Shown here piece after piece: positions 35,600-48,800 of a DNA stretch of 64,000 nt. Positions within the stretch are counted from its first letter, which is position 1. Each line of letters opens with the position of its first letter. The DNA is from Marsupella aquatica (taxonomy: Eukaryota; Marchantiophyta). The translations under genes were made by a program, and so were the position numbers. Location of the stretch: positions 7,006,001 through 7,070,000 of the forward strand of contig OZ316892.1 in the NCBI GenBank assembly GCA_973895155.1. Direction: 5' to 3'. The notes beneath the pieces are model-generated. The model was not told where the DNA came from. It searched no databases and saw only the letters and a program-made list of their open reading frames with translations.

Positions 35600-36137
35600 C
35601 GGAGCCTCGAGGTCAAAGAGAACAAGGAGATCAAGTCTAACGAGGCTCTCTTGGAGCAGCTGACCAACCAGATGAAGGTACTATCCGTACATATGGCCGG
35701 GTTACAGCCTCCAAGGAAGAAAATACCAGTTCACCGAGAACATGTGTGGTGTACTAGGTGTGGAGGTTTTGGGCATACCCCAAGCGAGTGTCAAGGAGCT
35801 CCAGCTCGAGTTCACTATGTGGGAGAGAAGCAAGCTGAGCTTCCTGCTCAAGAGAACTACTACTATGAGGAGGTCGCTGAAAATGTGTACCAGCTGACTC
35901 CAACTCAACCATATGTGGGGTGACCTGCTATGACCTACTTGCCAGCAGCACATGGACCTCAACCAAGAGGTGGAGCAGGTCCGTCACAAGGAGGATATGG
36001 TAGGGGAGCTGGGCCAACTTGTTGGAATTGTGGCAAACCAGACCACTATTCTCCAGACTGTCCTGAGCCAAAGAAGCAAGGTAACGGAGCACCTGAGTGG
36101 GCACCCAGACCACCTACTCTATTGACCAGACAGCCTG
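35600..36137 (+). pseudogene. Gypsy gag C-terminus with zinc knuckles
   Basis: Reads LLEQLTNQMKVLSVHMAGLQ, then two CCHC knuckles: CTRCGGFGHTPSEC (about 35,755) and CWNCGKPDHYSPDC (about 36,022). The frame is broken between them by a TGA at about 35,922 and ends at a TAG near 36,139. The N-terminal capsid part is absent. Confidence 0.8.
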
Positions 36138-36537
36138 AATAGGCTCGACTAGCAGCCCAACAACCAGTGCAGACTCCTCCGGTAGTGCCTAAGGCACTAG
36201 GGGATGCAGCTATCCACTTGTTGGAAACTGAATGGGCAAGTTCCGGAGAAGAGAGGGGAGAAACATGGCAGGCACTACGTAGGGGAACTTGCTGAGGAGG
36301 AAAGCCGAGTGCTACAAAGTGTCTACCCAAGCTTCAAAGCACCATAAGCGAAAGGAGAGGCAGCAAGCCAAGAAGTCAAACAAGGAAAGGAGAGCCACAC
36401 TAACATCAGACTCACATGAGAGTGCTGCTGAACAAGGTGATCAAGCACCACCACTGGAGGATAGTGACTAACGGAGAGACCATCCTAAGCTATTCTACCC
36501 GAAAGTCAATGAGGAGGTTAAGAGACAACTCGAGGAG

Positions 36538-37380
36538 TTGGAGGCAATGGAACAGATAGTCAGCTTGCAGAAGGACATCAAGCAAGCTAAGGAGAACACA
36601 ACTCTCGAGCAGGCAGCCAATGGAGCTACAGCTAAAGCAGCTGAGGTCAAAAAATCAGAGGTCAGTCAACCGCCGTATGATATCAAGACTGATATCAGGA
36701 ACTGCGTTGTTACTGCTACTATAGGCCAACTACTGAAAGATAACCCGCTCTACCAAAGGCAGCTCAAGGAGATGTTCTTAGGAAAAAGAAGGAAGAGGCT
36801 ACCAAAAGTAGGCACTGTTGCTGATGTGAGGATGATAATGGAGGACTTGGGAGCACCAGAGATCACCATTCAGATATCAGGATGTGCACTTTCATTTGTG
36901 CTGGTGGATGGAGGATCTGGAGTCAACATCATGATAGAAGCCACAGCTCACCAACTCGGTTTTAACACCTTCAAGCAAACTGATCGAGCCATGAGGTTAG
37001 CTAATGGATCAAGAGTGCTACCAGTGGGAGCGTTGACTCAGATTCCCACCATCATTCAAGGGGAGACCTTCTTGATGAATTTTCTCATTATGCGACCTGC
37101 AAGACCAAGTACTTATCCAGTCCTGATTGGCCAACCTTGGTTGTATGGAGCCCAAGTCATCTTGGACTGGGGAAAGAAGGAATTCCACGTAGGCAAGAAA
37201 TCATTGTGTATTCCATGGGGGAAGGAGGAGCATCTTGGTGAGACCACAGAAGAGCAAGAGGAGTACGATTCAGACATCAGCAGTGCTGAGGAGGAGGTCT
37301 ACATGATCAACTTGATCAACACTCTCGTAGAGGCTGACGTGTTTGGACCAGAGGTGCCGCCCACTTGCTTGGTGCAGTAG
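36538..37380 (+). pseudogene. Gypsy protease region
   Basis: An open stretch of 280 codons. The aspartic protease motif reads LVDGGSGVNIM, a D-G-G variant of the usual D-S/T-G, preceded by ISGCALSFV and followed by VLIGQPWLYGAQVILDWG. An acidic tail leads towards RT. The D-G-G form occurs in other plant gypsy relics, so it may be lineage-typical rather than damage. Confidence 0.75.
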
Positions 37381-37851
37381 GAACCAGTCAGCGAAGTGCT
37401 AAACCATAACCACGAGCCTGTCACAATCGGACAGCAGGAGCAGAAGGTACCTGAGAACCAATCGCCTGAGATGGATCCGCTGCCCAGCAAGGAAGGACCA
37501 GAGAAGCAGATGTTAAGCAAGGAGCGTTCGCCCAAGAATAGTGATCAAGAGCTGGAGCCACCAGTGGAGATCCAGTAGGTCATCGATCCTCAATGGCATG
37601 GAGGTTTGAGACTTGCCCAGTTGGAAGAGACTCTTGATCCGACCCTCAGGAATCGCGTGGAGGTGGTCAAGAAGGAACATTTCATGAAAGTTCAATTGGA
37701 AAATTCCAAGGACTTCTACATTGGTAATGCCTTTGAACCAGATCAAGAGAAGGAAATCCAAGAACTCTTGAGTCAGTATACTGATTATTCGCTTGGAAAC
37801 ATACTGATATCACGGGCATAGATAAGAAGCTGGGAGAGTTACGCATTGATC

Positions 37852-39346
37852 TTCAACCCAAGGCTCAACCCACTCGTCAACGACAGTATCGGTTGAATCC
37901 CAAGTACTCATTGCTGGTGAAGGAGGAGATAGATAAACTGTTAGAGGCAGGATTCGTCTATCCAGTGGCTACCAATGATTGGGTGTCTCCTATTGTGATA
38001 GTGCCCAAGAAAACTGGATTGGATGGACAGACTAAGATTCAAGTTTGTCAGGATTTCAGAAAGTTGAATGAAGCGACTCGGAATGATTACTTTCCAATCC
38101 CCTTCACTGACATGGTGTTGGATATTGTGGCTGGCTGGGAAATTTATACTTTCCTGGATGGCTATTCTGACTACAATCAGATCTGGATTCGATGAAGGAT
38201 CAGTTGAAGACTGCATTCATCACGGAGTGGGGCGTCTTTGCTTTCAAGCGGATGCCGTTTGGACTATGTAATGCCCCAGGGACATTCTAGAGAATTATCA
38301 TGACCATCTTTCATGATTTTCTCAGGAAGTTCCTAGAGGTATTTATTGATGACTTTGCCGTCTATGGGAAGAAGCAGGACCATGTGGAGAATTTACGACT
38401 CACTTTTCAGAGATGCAGAGAAGTCGGAATCAAGCTGCATCCAGGACAGTGCATCTTTGGAGTACAGGAAGGTACGCTGCTTGGTCACAGAGTTTCAAAA
38501 AGGAACATTGAAGTAGATCCCGAGAAGGTGAGTGTTTGGCAAGCAGTGAAGTTTCCAACTAACACCACGGAAGTGAAAGGTTTCCTTGGATGCCTTAACT
38601 ACTACCGCAGATTCATCAAGGACTTTGCACAGATTGCACTACCGATCACTTCAATGTTGAAAGCAGGAGCTGATTTTGAGCCAACCACAGAGAGGCTTGA
38701 CAGTTTTACTCTGCTAAAGAAGAAGTTGTTGGAAACCCCAGTATTGAAGGCACCTAATTGGAGCAAGGAGTTTCATGTATTTGTTGATGTATCAGGATTC
38801 TGTATTGGAGTTGTATTGAGTCAACTAGATGAGCAAGCAAGAGATCATCCAATTTATTTTGCTAGTAGACTACTCATGGCAGTAGAGAAGAATTACTCAG
38901 CTACTGATAGAGAAGCTTTAGGAATTATCTATGCATGTAAGAAGTTCAAACACTATCTGCTGGGATACAAAGTAATTTTCCATAGAGACCATAATGCATT
39001 GAAGTACATGGTAAACAAGCCTGATTTGACTAGTAGAATAGCTAGGTGGGTCTTGTTGCTGCAGGAATTTAACTATGAAGTCCGAGTGAGACCAGGAAAG
39101 AAGCATGGGAACGCTGACTTCTTCTCTCGCATTGATGGACAGCCTGTAGAGGAACCACTAACTGACCAGTTCCCTAATGAAGCTTTACTGTACCAAATTT
39201 CAGTTTCGGAGAGAACCTGGTATACTGATATTTTCAGGTACCTAACGGCTGGCAGAGTGACGGAGACCTTGAATGCAGAAGAAGCTGCTGTTTTTTTGAG
39301 GAAGGCAGCACCATACATGCTACTCAACAACATCCTTCATAAGTAG
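37852..39346 (+). pseudogene. Gypsy RT and RNase H
   Basis: RT begins near 37,852; its fingers read LLEAGFVYPVATNDWVSPIV. A single-base loss near 38,193 shifts the frame, and an in-frame TAG lies at about 38,288. The active site FIDDFAVYG is at about 38,343. The connection LGCLNYYRRFIKDF and RNase H (FHVFVDVSGFCIGVVLSQLD) follow, then NADFFSRIDG. The segment ends at a TAG (39,344-39,346). Confidence 0.85.
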
Positions 39347-39373
39347 GGAGCTGATAGTACAATCCGTCGATGC

Positions 39374-40468
39374 TTGGAGGAGAACCAGATTCATGTGGTG
39401 ATGAGAGCACTACATGAGGAAGAAGCAGGTGGACACTATGCTGCCGTGGTAACGTCAAGAAAGATTTTAGATGCAGGCTATTGGTGGCCGACATTGCACC
39501 GAGATGTGGCTCTTTTCATTCGAGGCTGTGATGCGTGCCAACGAGTCGGAAAGCCCAAGATGTCGCAACATCACCCTTTGAATCCAATCTTGCCACTAGC
39601 ACCATTTGAAAAGTGGGGAATTGATTTCATGGGACCCATCACACCTGTGACCCGGAGGAGAAGATGCAGGTACATCATCCTGGCCACTGACTATGCTACT
39701 AGATGGGTCGAGGCTCTACCGACTGTGAAGAATGATGCCGCGACTACAACAAAATTTTTGTATGAACAGATCTTTACTCGATTTGGACCACCACTGGAAC
39801 TGGTCAGTGACCGAGGAACTCATTTTCTGAATGAGGTAATTGAGGAGATGACTGCCAATTATTTAGTGAAGCACCGGAAGACTACACCGTATCATCCTAA
39901 GGCCAACGGCCTGACTGAGTGAGCGAATGGTATCATTGGAAGGATCCTTAACACCACTGTAGCCAATCACAAGAGTGATTGGGACTACAAGCTGTATTCT
40001 GTTGTGTATTTGTACAACCTTGCCTTCAAGACTACAATAGGCAAGACCCCATATTATCTTGTTTTTGGCCAGAATGTAGTTGTATTAGTGGAGTTTGCAA
40101 TACCAACACGGAGAACTCTGTCTAGGGACAGAATGCCAGAAGGGAGCAGCCAGCACGAGCGAGCCTATCAATTGGAGCTACTGGAAGAGACCCGAGAAGA
40201 AGTAGCAGAGACACTGGCGAAGCAATAGGACCGCAACAAGAAGTACCATGATAAGAAGGTGAGGCCTGTGAACATTATCAATAGTGACCTAGTGCTACTG
40301 TATGACAGCAGAGTAAAGCATTTTCCAGGGAAACTCCATACTCGCTGGTTGGGACCATATGTGGTCAAGCAGATTTTTGACAACGGTTCCGTGGAAGTCG
40401 CCACTATTACTGGGGACGTGTACCTGATCCGAGTACACTATGATCGACTAAAGAAGTATTTCGAGTAG
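39374..40468 (+). pseudogene. Gypsy integrase
   Basis: The HHCC zinc module (HEEEAGGHYA, CDACQRVGKPK) is followed by the DDE core: WGIDFMGPI, then LVSDRGTHF, then YHPKANGLTE with the catalytic Glu. A TGA follows directly at about 39,920 and a TAG at about 40,226. The C-terminal part resumes at 40259-40468 (FPGKLHTRWLGPYVV, a GPY/F module). No chromodomain was seen. Confidence 0.85.
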
Positions 40469-40515
40469 GGAGACTGAGTGTTTGCGCGGACGCTGCACAC
40501 TTGAGAGGGGAGCTA

Positions 40516-43500
40516 TGTTGGATGCCAAATTAGGTAGTAGTTTTAACTAAAGTTAAAAATAGACTAATTATAGTTAGAAGTAACCCCAGTTAGAAGTAGA
40601 CGTAAGGTTAAAGTAAGTAAACTGATGCACAATGGATCAAGGAGATTAAGTAGGGATAGTTAGGAAGGTCTTAGTTAAAGTCTAGTTGAATTAGGATAGG
40701 TTAGGAAATCTCAAGAAGTAAAAGTAGAAAGTGACAAATGGTCTACTCTGCAGAATTATAGAAAAGTTTCCAAATAGAGTTAGACCTGGAAATCCAATAA
40801 GTAGATAGTCTTAGGTTCAAGGGACACACTAGCAAAATTTCAGACAAAACGAAGGGCAAGGCACAATGCTGGAGATTTATGAAACTGGAGCTTTGTTATA
40901 AGTACACTTAAGACGGGATACCATAGAAGTAGGGGCGAGTTCTGAGTACAAAGCAAGTAGTGCTACAAAAGTTTGTCTAGGAGCCAGGTGTCATCATGGG
41001 AGTCCTTCTCATAAGGATACAAAATGCAGGGACAATCTACGTAGAAGCCAAGGCAGGAGCAGCAACAATCAGGCAAAAATTCAAGGGTGTAATTAAGGGA
41101 AACGAACATCCTTCTATAAGGACAATGTGAATTGACTCGGGAGAAGCGGAGGAACCACAAAAATTGCCTGAAGGTAAGGCATGAATTGAATTGAGCTACC
41201 GGGAGAAACTCTGTGGTGTTGGAAGGAACTTTTGGGATAAAAAAATCTCATCCCCCGGGCAATCTAGTGGTGGCAAAAGATTCAATTTTGTGCCGCTGCA
41301 ATTGAAGCTTGGTTGCTAATGGGGAAATTGTTGGTAATTGCCTGAAGCTTTGTATTGTTGGAGTCCGCTGCTGAAGAGAGTGGTGTTGTGCTGCCATTGA
41401 ACTCGTTATGGCTGCTGCGCTATTGAGAAGTCCTGGTCCTACTTCACCAAAGCTTGATGCTGCTAAAGAAAATTTGATCCTGCTACTCGCTGCTACTTGA
41501 ACTTGAAGCTGTTGTCTAGGACTAGCTGCTGCGGACTGGAAGCAACCTTACTGCTGGCTCGAAGCTATTGGAAGATTGAATGCTGCCCTGATGCTGAGGA
41601 TAGTTTAGTGCTATGAGAAGCTCGATGTTGGAGCTTCATGCTACTGATCGGTCAAAGCTCTGATAGGAGAAGCTCTAATCAAGAAATTACTGCTGAGCTC
41701 TTTGCTGCTAAGCTATGGAGAGCCGCTGTTGCAGCTAAGATTGGCTGAAAAGCTACACTACAGGATAGAGCTGACTCGTTGCAGCTTAGTGCTGCTGAAG
41801 GAAATCAAATAGAGTTGGCTAAGTAAGGTTGCTGCTGAATAAGAGAAGCTACGTTGCTTCTATGCTGAGAATTGTGGATAGAACATACTGCTGCGAGCTT
41901 CTCAATAAGCTGCTGGAGTAGCTTCGTGCTACTGAGTAGCTATGAAGAAGTAGAGCTTGGGAGCTAGGCTGATAGAAGTCAATGTTGCGGAGGTGAGCTT
42001 GCTGATTTATGAGCTATGGAGTAGCTGCCAGGGAGAGCATGAAGCAGCAACACTTCACCGCTGCTCGCGACTTGTGAAGGGAGGAGAAAAAAAATTGCAT
42101 TTCGCGAGTAGTCTTCGCGAAAGGAGGAAAAGGGGGTGGTCTTTGCCAAAACTTACCTGGTAGTTGGCTGTCGGCAGCTGGGCTTGAACTCGCGACCTGC
42201 TGTTTGCTAGGGACTTCATTCGGGATACCAAGGGAGCGTTCTTAGCTCTTCGTTTAAGGAGTTCGTAGCAACTCTACTTAAGCTTGTGGCAACATCGGTT
42301 CTGAGCCGTTTGAAGGACTTTGAGGCCGGGTCTAGGCCAGCAGGGGGACCAGGGAGACCAGGGGAGGGCCCAACAGGGGTGCCTCGACTTCATGGAGGCC
42401 CGGGAAACCATTTTTTATCCCAATAGGATATGCTAAGGAGTTTTCATGAAGGCTTGAAAACCACTATTTGTAATAAGTTGTCGGGCTATTATGAAGCCCA
42501 ACACTTGAGGGGTGTTGGTATACGATGAGTTGTTGCTAGATAGCTCGGCCTTGCACTCGCACAGTAGCCATAGAATAACTGCTAATGCCAGCATTCTAGT
42601 TGGAACCAACTCAAGCGGTAGTTGTACTATTCGGGTAAGTTTACAACTATGTAAAAGCTGACCTGTACTTCTGTGGTAACCCGAGTCTCAGCGACAAAAC
42701 CCGAGACTCAGTGGTAAACCGAAACTCAATGACGTATTAACCCTCAGTTGTAGGCCAAACTTGGGATTGTTACCGTGAGAAATATTGTGTTCCAGTTAGT
42801 TTACAACTTGCGCGGTTAGTTGTAAAAGTTACCGAAGGGGGTACCCTGGTTACTCGTCTCGCCGAGAGGTTGCCGCTGTTCAGGTCTTGTGTGGAAACCT
42901 GAGTACTGGTTGTAGTTAAGTTAACCTGTGGTAAAATAGAGATTTAACCCGGGTTAAACTTTAGCAAGAAAGTAGTAAGTTTGCCGTAACTACTAACCTG
43001 AGTTAGCACCTTAGGCTTGGTTTGGTTTGGCGTGGGTTTGGTTTGGAGCCCTGAGGTGTGGAAATAAAGAGGAGAAGTAGGGGTCTGTCTCCTCACTTGT
43101 TTAGTTGTCCACTTTCTTAGAGGCTGGGAGCTTGGGGGCTGGGCTCTTCCTTGGAGAGCAACAACATGAGCTTGAGGCACTAGGAAGGGAGGAAAAGTGA
43201 ACTAGTCCACTAGGTAGGCAGCAAGGAGAAGGTCAAGGGAGGTGTTGTGATCTGAACTTGTTTCTATTTTCTCTAGTAAAGACTTGCTTGTAACCCTCAG
43301 TCTTGAAGCAACTGTCTAGTGAGATGTCGAACCGATGAGCATGTATGTGGACTCAGGTGTGATTTGATACCGGAGAGGTGAAGCTTGAAGCTTGAGATGA
43401 GAGCAGGGTCAGCACTTGTCTTGTTGGGATAGCAAGTGGTAATCCTGTAGTCCTTTGTGAAGGAAACAGGGTACTCTCTTGGGTGACGGTTATGTAAGGA

Positions 43501-44045
43501 GTCTGCGGGGATAGCTTGTGGGTGTCCACTGCCCGTGTTGAGATCGGGAGTGGGGTGTTGGGAGTGTTTTCCAGTGGGAGAGCAGGGGAGTGATAACCAC
43601 CCTTCAAGGTTATCTTTCCAGCGGTGGAAGTAAAATTACCCAGTTGGGTGTGTGAGTGAAGAAGAAGAGAGAGATTAAGGGAAAGTGACCTACTGTCCTG
43701 CTATTCGCCCGTCCTAGGAACCCGGACAACGATAAGAAGGGGCAATAGTGGTAGATTTAACTCTAGTGAAGAGTTAAGCCCCATTGCAAGGTGTTGACAG
43801 TTAGCAAACCGGTAATTGGTTCCTCCCCCTTATTTGTTATAGCAAGCAACGAAGCGGGCAGGGAACCCCACAAAGGTGGCCGACGTTGGTAGAAGGACTC
43901 CAAACATACAGAAAAGACCCTAAAACCTCACCGGACCGACATTTTGAGTATTGCAGGGACAGATACCGGCCAAAGTACATGCCTGAATTTACATGCTCTC
44001 TCTATTGATTCCCTAAACCAGGGGTGGTTTTTTCATTGAATCCGC
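40516..44045 (+). other. Probable gypsy 3' LTR and TE-derived tail
   Basis: TGTTGGATGCC at 40516 follows the polypurine tract and is the likely LTR start; the end is unknown because no partner LTR is present. The region is non-coding. It includes the GCTGCT-rich stretch at 41,360-42,070 and a TE-like segment (42,500-43,950) with repeated CCGAGACTCAG-type phrases near 42,690. Confidence 0.45.
41360..42070. repeat. GCTGCT/GAAGCT-rich low-complexity stretch
   Basis: About 700 bp dominated by degenerate GCTGCTG, GAAGCT and TTGCTGCT words with no fixed period and many stops in all frames. It looks like an expanded and diverged trinucleotide-type region inside TE-derived DNA. Confidence 0.6.
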
Positions 44046-44984
44046 GCGTTATATTCTAGTTTTTTGCACACATGATGTTAACCGTACATAATGTGTAAGT
44101 GGGGGAAACAAAGCAAAAAGCAAAGCAAGCAACAAAAATACAGCTTTTTTTGGGGAAGAAAAAAAACTTCACCTTCAGTGGGGGAAGAAAATAAACTCCA
44201 ACTTCAGGCGCGGAGGGAAAAGAACTTGAGGGAGGGCAGGGAAGGAAAAACAATTTGAGCTTCAGGAAAGGGAAACTTAAAAATTTTAGAGGATGGGAAA
44301 ACTTCAGGTTAGAGTCAAATGTTTTTTGTAGTAGTTGTAAATTAGATTTGGGAGTTTTGAACATATCTATTCTCTTCTAAATGAACGGTGAATTTGTTTC
44401 GGCTACCTTGCTCCCAAGAAAGGCAAGCGTCGGTCAAAGTGCAAAGAAGATAAGACGGTATTTTCCTTCCTGAGTATCGATCAACAGACGCGTTATTTAA
44501 ATGTGGGGCACCATTTATTCTAGTAAACAATTTCTCTCTTTACATTCAATATAAATGGACCCTAAACTCCCCTACCCCATTCTTGTCTGGTCTAGTTTTA
44601 CTCCTCTACACCTCCCTATTGATTTCATATTCACATTATACATTTTTATTTTTATCGTCAACCCTAGATTTTCAGAACCTAGAAGTGCCGTGTGAGACGC
44701 ACTTCACACAAATCAAATTTTGTTTTTCCACGGTCCCACGTGACCTGCCAATTTTCCCTCACACTGGGCATCTAGATAAAAACACTATTAAAATGGATGG
44801 TTGTACGACATAACAAATGTGCTGTCCTACACTGGATTTGTGGCTTAAAACTCAGGGCAACATATTGGATCCCATAGTCATTTGCTTTCCTTGCAATTTC
44901 ACTTTTGCTCTTTGCATCTCCCCTTCCACCAAAAGGTAAATTTGATCATTTCCTTGCATTTTCATTTCCTTGCGTTGTCCCGTT
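44046..44984. other. AT-rich spacer end, no gene seen
   Basis: AT-rich with purine runs (GGGGAAGAAAAAAAAC near 44,150). No supported coding sequence. It borders the inner end of the right arm. Confidence 0.5.
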
Positions 44985-45332
44985 CGCCCCAAAGGTACTT
45001 TTCATCATTTCCTTGCGTTGTCCCGTTCGCCCCAAAGGTACATTTCATCATTTCCTTTCATTGTCCCTTTCGCCCCAGAGGTACGTTTCATCATTTCCTT
45101 GCGTTGTCCCGTTCGCCCCAAAGGTACATTTCATCATTTCCTTTCAATTTCCCTTTCGCCCCAGAGGTACGTTTCATCATTTCCTTGCGTTGTCCCGTTC
45201 GCCCCAAAGGTACATTTCATCATTTCCTTTCATTTTCTCCTTCGTCCCAAAGGTACATCGCACATTGTTTAATTGGCCTCCCGAAGTGCATTTCGACATT
45301 TCTCTGCAGATTCCTTTCGCTCCGAAGGTACA
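44985..45332. repeat. 43-bp minisatellite, right copy
   Basis: GGTAC recurs at 44994, 45037, 45080, 45123, 45166, 45209 and 45252 (43-bp period), then degenerate units to 45,332. It has the same unit order and number as the left array, in reverse. It lies about 0.5-0.9 kb upstream of the right methyltransferase ATG. Confidence 0.95.
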
Positions 45333-45856
45333 CTTCGTCCTTTTCTTATAGTAATCCTTATAGTCCGTTCGTTCACAAGTGTATTTCTGCTGGCCACCTG
45401 ACCATCTCTCATCACTCGTCTCGTCTAGAGGCTCCAATCTCGAGCTGAATGTGTGTTCCTCTTCAAATGTAGTTGTAAGGAGCTCGAGTTGATGTGTCAA
45501 ACCTCTTCGAATGTAGTTGTGAGGAGCTCAAGTTGACTGTGTGTTTCTCTTCGAATGTATATTGAGGATAGGACGGAACTCCGATCTTGAGCTGAATGTC
45601 TGTTTTTCTTCGAGTGTAGTTCAGGAAACGAAGGAGCACCAGCACCACTGCCGTTGCTGCAAGCAAGCAGACAGTCTTGAGCCCAGATGACCCGCAGCAC
45701 ACGATAAACCCACTCGAAGAAACAATGCAGACTTGAATACTCCACCTCCTGCAGTTCTTCTTCCTGGGTGGAATTCTGATCGATCAGCCTTTCTACCAGC
45801 TTGAAGTGCGATCGAGCTGGAGTGCAGTGGAGGATAGTTCAAGTCAATCCAAGAGA

Positions 45857-48800
45857 ATGGGCTCGTCGAAGTCAATAGTGGCAGCGTCCACCGAATATGC
45901 GGCACGAATGGGAATGCGAGCTCTGTACACAAATGTACTCCCAGACTGGCTGATTCGGCTCGGCACCCGGCAGCTGCTCGCGTCTCGGCTGAGGGAGCTC
46001 ACGCAGCCCACTGGAGAGAAGCAGCTCCAAGACCTCTTGCAATTCGCCCAATGTCTGTGAGCATCCACTAGATTTAGATATGTGTTTGTGCAGATTTCCA
46101 AAACGTACCTTCAAGTGAACATATGAAGAATCCGTTTTTTAATGCATTCTGTTATTGGTAGCATCCCTAGATAAGTGATGTGGTCGAAAAATCTTTAAGA
46201 ATACAGCTCAGGCAAATGTTCGTCGTCGAGATTGATAGTTATGGTGAGCTCTTTCCTCCACTCTGTTCCCCTGTCCTGCCATGTTCCCTTTAATCTAGTC
46301 CTTTTTCTTCCAAAGCCCACAAAAACTGTTCCGTCCAGTGGGCGAGGGTCGTCTAAGACAGTAAGTAGAATGGGAAGAGCAGAAATGTGCTTTGCAACAG
46401 GACAGAGTCTCAGCAGAGAGTTCAAAAGAAAGAGATGCTTCAACCCTTCCACGTCCGGATTCACTGAATTGGTGTCACGGGTCGACAACATATCTTAGTG
46501 TGTGGCTGAATGAAGCGAGCTGATGTGAAGGGTCTGTCCTGTTATTTCATTTCTGGCAGCGTTGAAGGAGATGCCCATCGCGGTGAATACGGAGGACTCC
46601 AAAGCTCAACATTACGAAGTCCCAACTGAATTCTATAAGCTCGCACTTGGAAAACATCTCAAGTACAGGTACATGTCCTGGAACAACGACCAGATAGAGC
46701 TGAAGTTTAGTCGAATGCTTTGACGGTTGATGCTGACTCGCAGATATTGGTGCGTGTTACAGAAGCTGGTAGTTGAATATGTAAATTGATAGATATTGAA
46801 TTTCAAGCTTGGTGAACAGTAGTCGACACTGTTGAAAGAAGATGGTGTTTTTTTTCGTACCCGCAAGTCCAATCCCAAGCTGCATTTAATATGTTAAAAT
46901 TGTCCTGCTTGGGCTTTTATAGTGGATAGGTGTGCCTGTGGACCGGATCCCTTTCCATGCACTGAAATTGTTGCGTTTTGCGATAATGCATCACAAGCAA
47001 GACTTGCGGGTACGAAAACATTGTAAGACGTGCTCACTGTGTTGACCGTTGTGTATTAAGCTGGCCATGGTTGAATATCTTTTGACTGCAGTTGTGCATA
47101 TTTTCCAACTCCTTCCACTTCTCTCGACGAGGCAGAGAAGGCAATGCTAGAAATCTATTGTGAAAAAGCTCAATTGGAAGATGGCCAGTCTGTGCTAGAT
47201 CTTGGCTGTGGATGGGGTTCACTTTCGCTGTACCTTGCTGCAAAGTATCCTAAAAGTGATCTCACGGGAATTTCGAACTCTGGAACACAAAAGGCTTTTA
47301 TAGATGAGGAGTGTCGGTGAGTTGACACAACCCTCTGTTAATTCTGCCATATTGAATCTTCATCCGGCTGCGTCTTATGTGAGAAATAAAGGCCACCTTG
47401 ACAGTAATGTGTAATCAGGTAGGTATGATTGAGTTCGAGGTCCTGCAGTCTTTTAGACCTTCACAAGTGATACACCAGTCACCACTATTGTGTGAAGGAT
47501 GTAATGTCGTTGTTTTGATCAGGCTGGCAAACATCAAAACTTCACAGTTATAGAAAACATTGCAGGATTCTGACTTGTGGTTCGAAGATCGACTCTGGTT
47601 TTCCTACGGTGCTTTTGATCGAATTTTTCAAGGTTGGATTTGCGGTCTCTAGATAGTTTAGTTCCTTTCTGTGTTGATGGCAGCTAAAATGTCTGTATCG
47701 CAGGAAGCGAGGCATTACAAACTTGAAGATTGTCACTTGTGACATAAACTCATTTGATGCCGGGAGAACTTTTGATCGAATTTTGAGCATCGAGATGTTT
47801 GAGGCAAGAAATGAATTCCTTCAGCAGTTAGAGAAAATTGGTCTGAATACACTGACCGAACTGTCGTGGACAAGTTTCTAACTGGTCGAAGTACATGGCC
47901 TCTGCATTTGACCTGGGTTTTACTTTATGATCTTTGACCGAAGACAATGCTTGGGGGTGCAGCATATGAAGAATTACCAGAAGCTGTTGAAAAATGCCGC
48001 CTCCTGGATGAAGACCGACGGGTTATTGTTTGTTCATATTTTTAGACACAAGACTACCGCTTATCATTTCGAGGTATAGTTCTGTATTCATGTGTCTTTG
48101 TTACTTGTACGAGTCCGGGTAGAGTACGCTCTCTCAAAAAAGTTGATGAAACGATGAGGGACGATCCATAGTCATAATTCATTTCATCCCACTGCATTCT
48201 CATATGGCAGGACGAAGATGAAACCGATTGGATGGCCAGAAACTTTTTCTCGGGAGGCACAATGGCATCTGATTCTCTTCTACTGTACTTCCAGGTTGAG
48301 CTCATACCTTGCAGAACTGAATTCATTCTCTACCATTGTACAAGATTTGAGAAGGAGGTTTTTCTTTAGATTGAAAGGTTGAGGTAAGAACTGAGATGAC
48401 ATGTACTGTTTCTATTCGGGACAAGCAGAGGCATTTGGGAAGAATTCTCTTGTAATTAATGGATCTCCAAGTAATTTCTAGGACTCGTCTATGAGGCGTT
48501 GAGAAACACTTCAGGTAGGAATGAAGGATTCTTTGTGAACTAAAGTTGCGGCTGAATGGGCAGGAAGATGTCTCCATCGTGAACCACTGGCAGATAAGCG
48601 GTAAACATTATGCACAGACAAGGTAAAACTGAAGCAAAGTGCACATAATGTCAGAGCTTGGCAGGCAATGTGAGAGTTGTATGGTTTTTCCCGCTTGGAG
48701 TGCTTTGTCATAAGTGCTATACCTTAGGGTCCTTATGTAACGCAGCGAATGCATGCCTGTCTCACTTTTCGAGGGAGTTTTGGTGCAATCCCCTTACCGA

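Larger units (their letters stand above)
35594..40515 (+). mobile_element. Ty3/gypsy internal region, decayed
   Basis: Plus-strand gypsy element with gag zinc knuckles, protease, RT, RNase H and integrase in gypsy order. The 5' LTR and the front of gag are missing: recognisable gag begins around 35,600 against the opposite-strand relic. A polypurine stretch GAGAGGGGAGC at about 40,504-40,514 marks the 3' end of the internal region. Stops and at least one frameshift make it inactive. No second LTR was found, so the age cannot be estimated. Confidence 0.88.

Noticed and set aside
41957-42163. Open frame in the spacer tail
   Set aside because: Lies in low-complexity TE-derived sequence and matches no gypsy protein.
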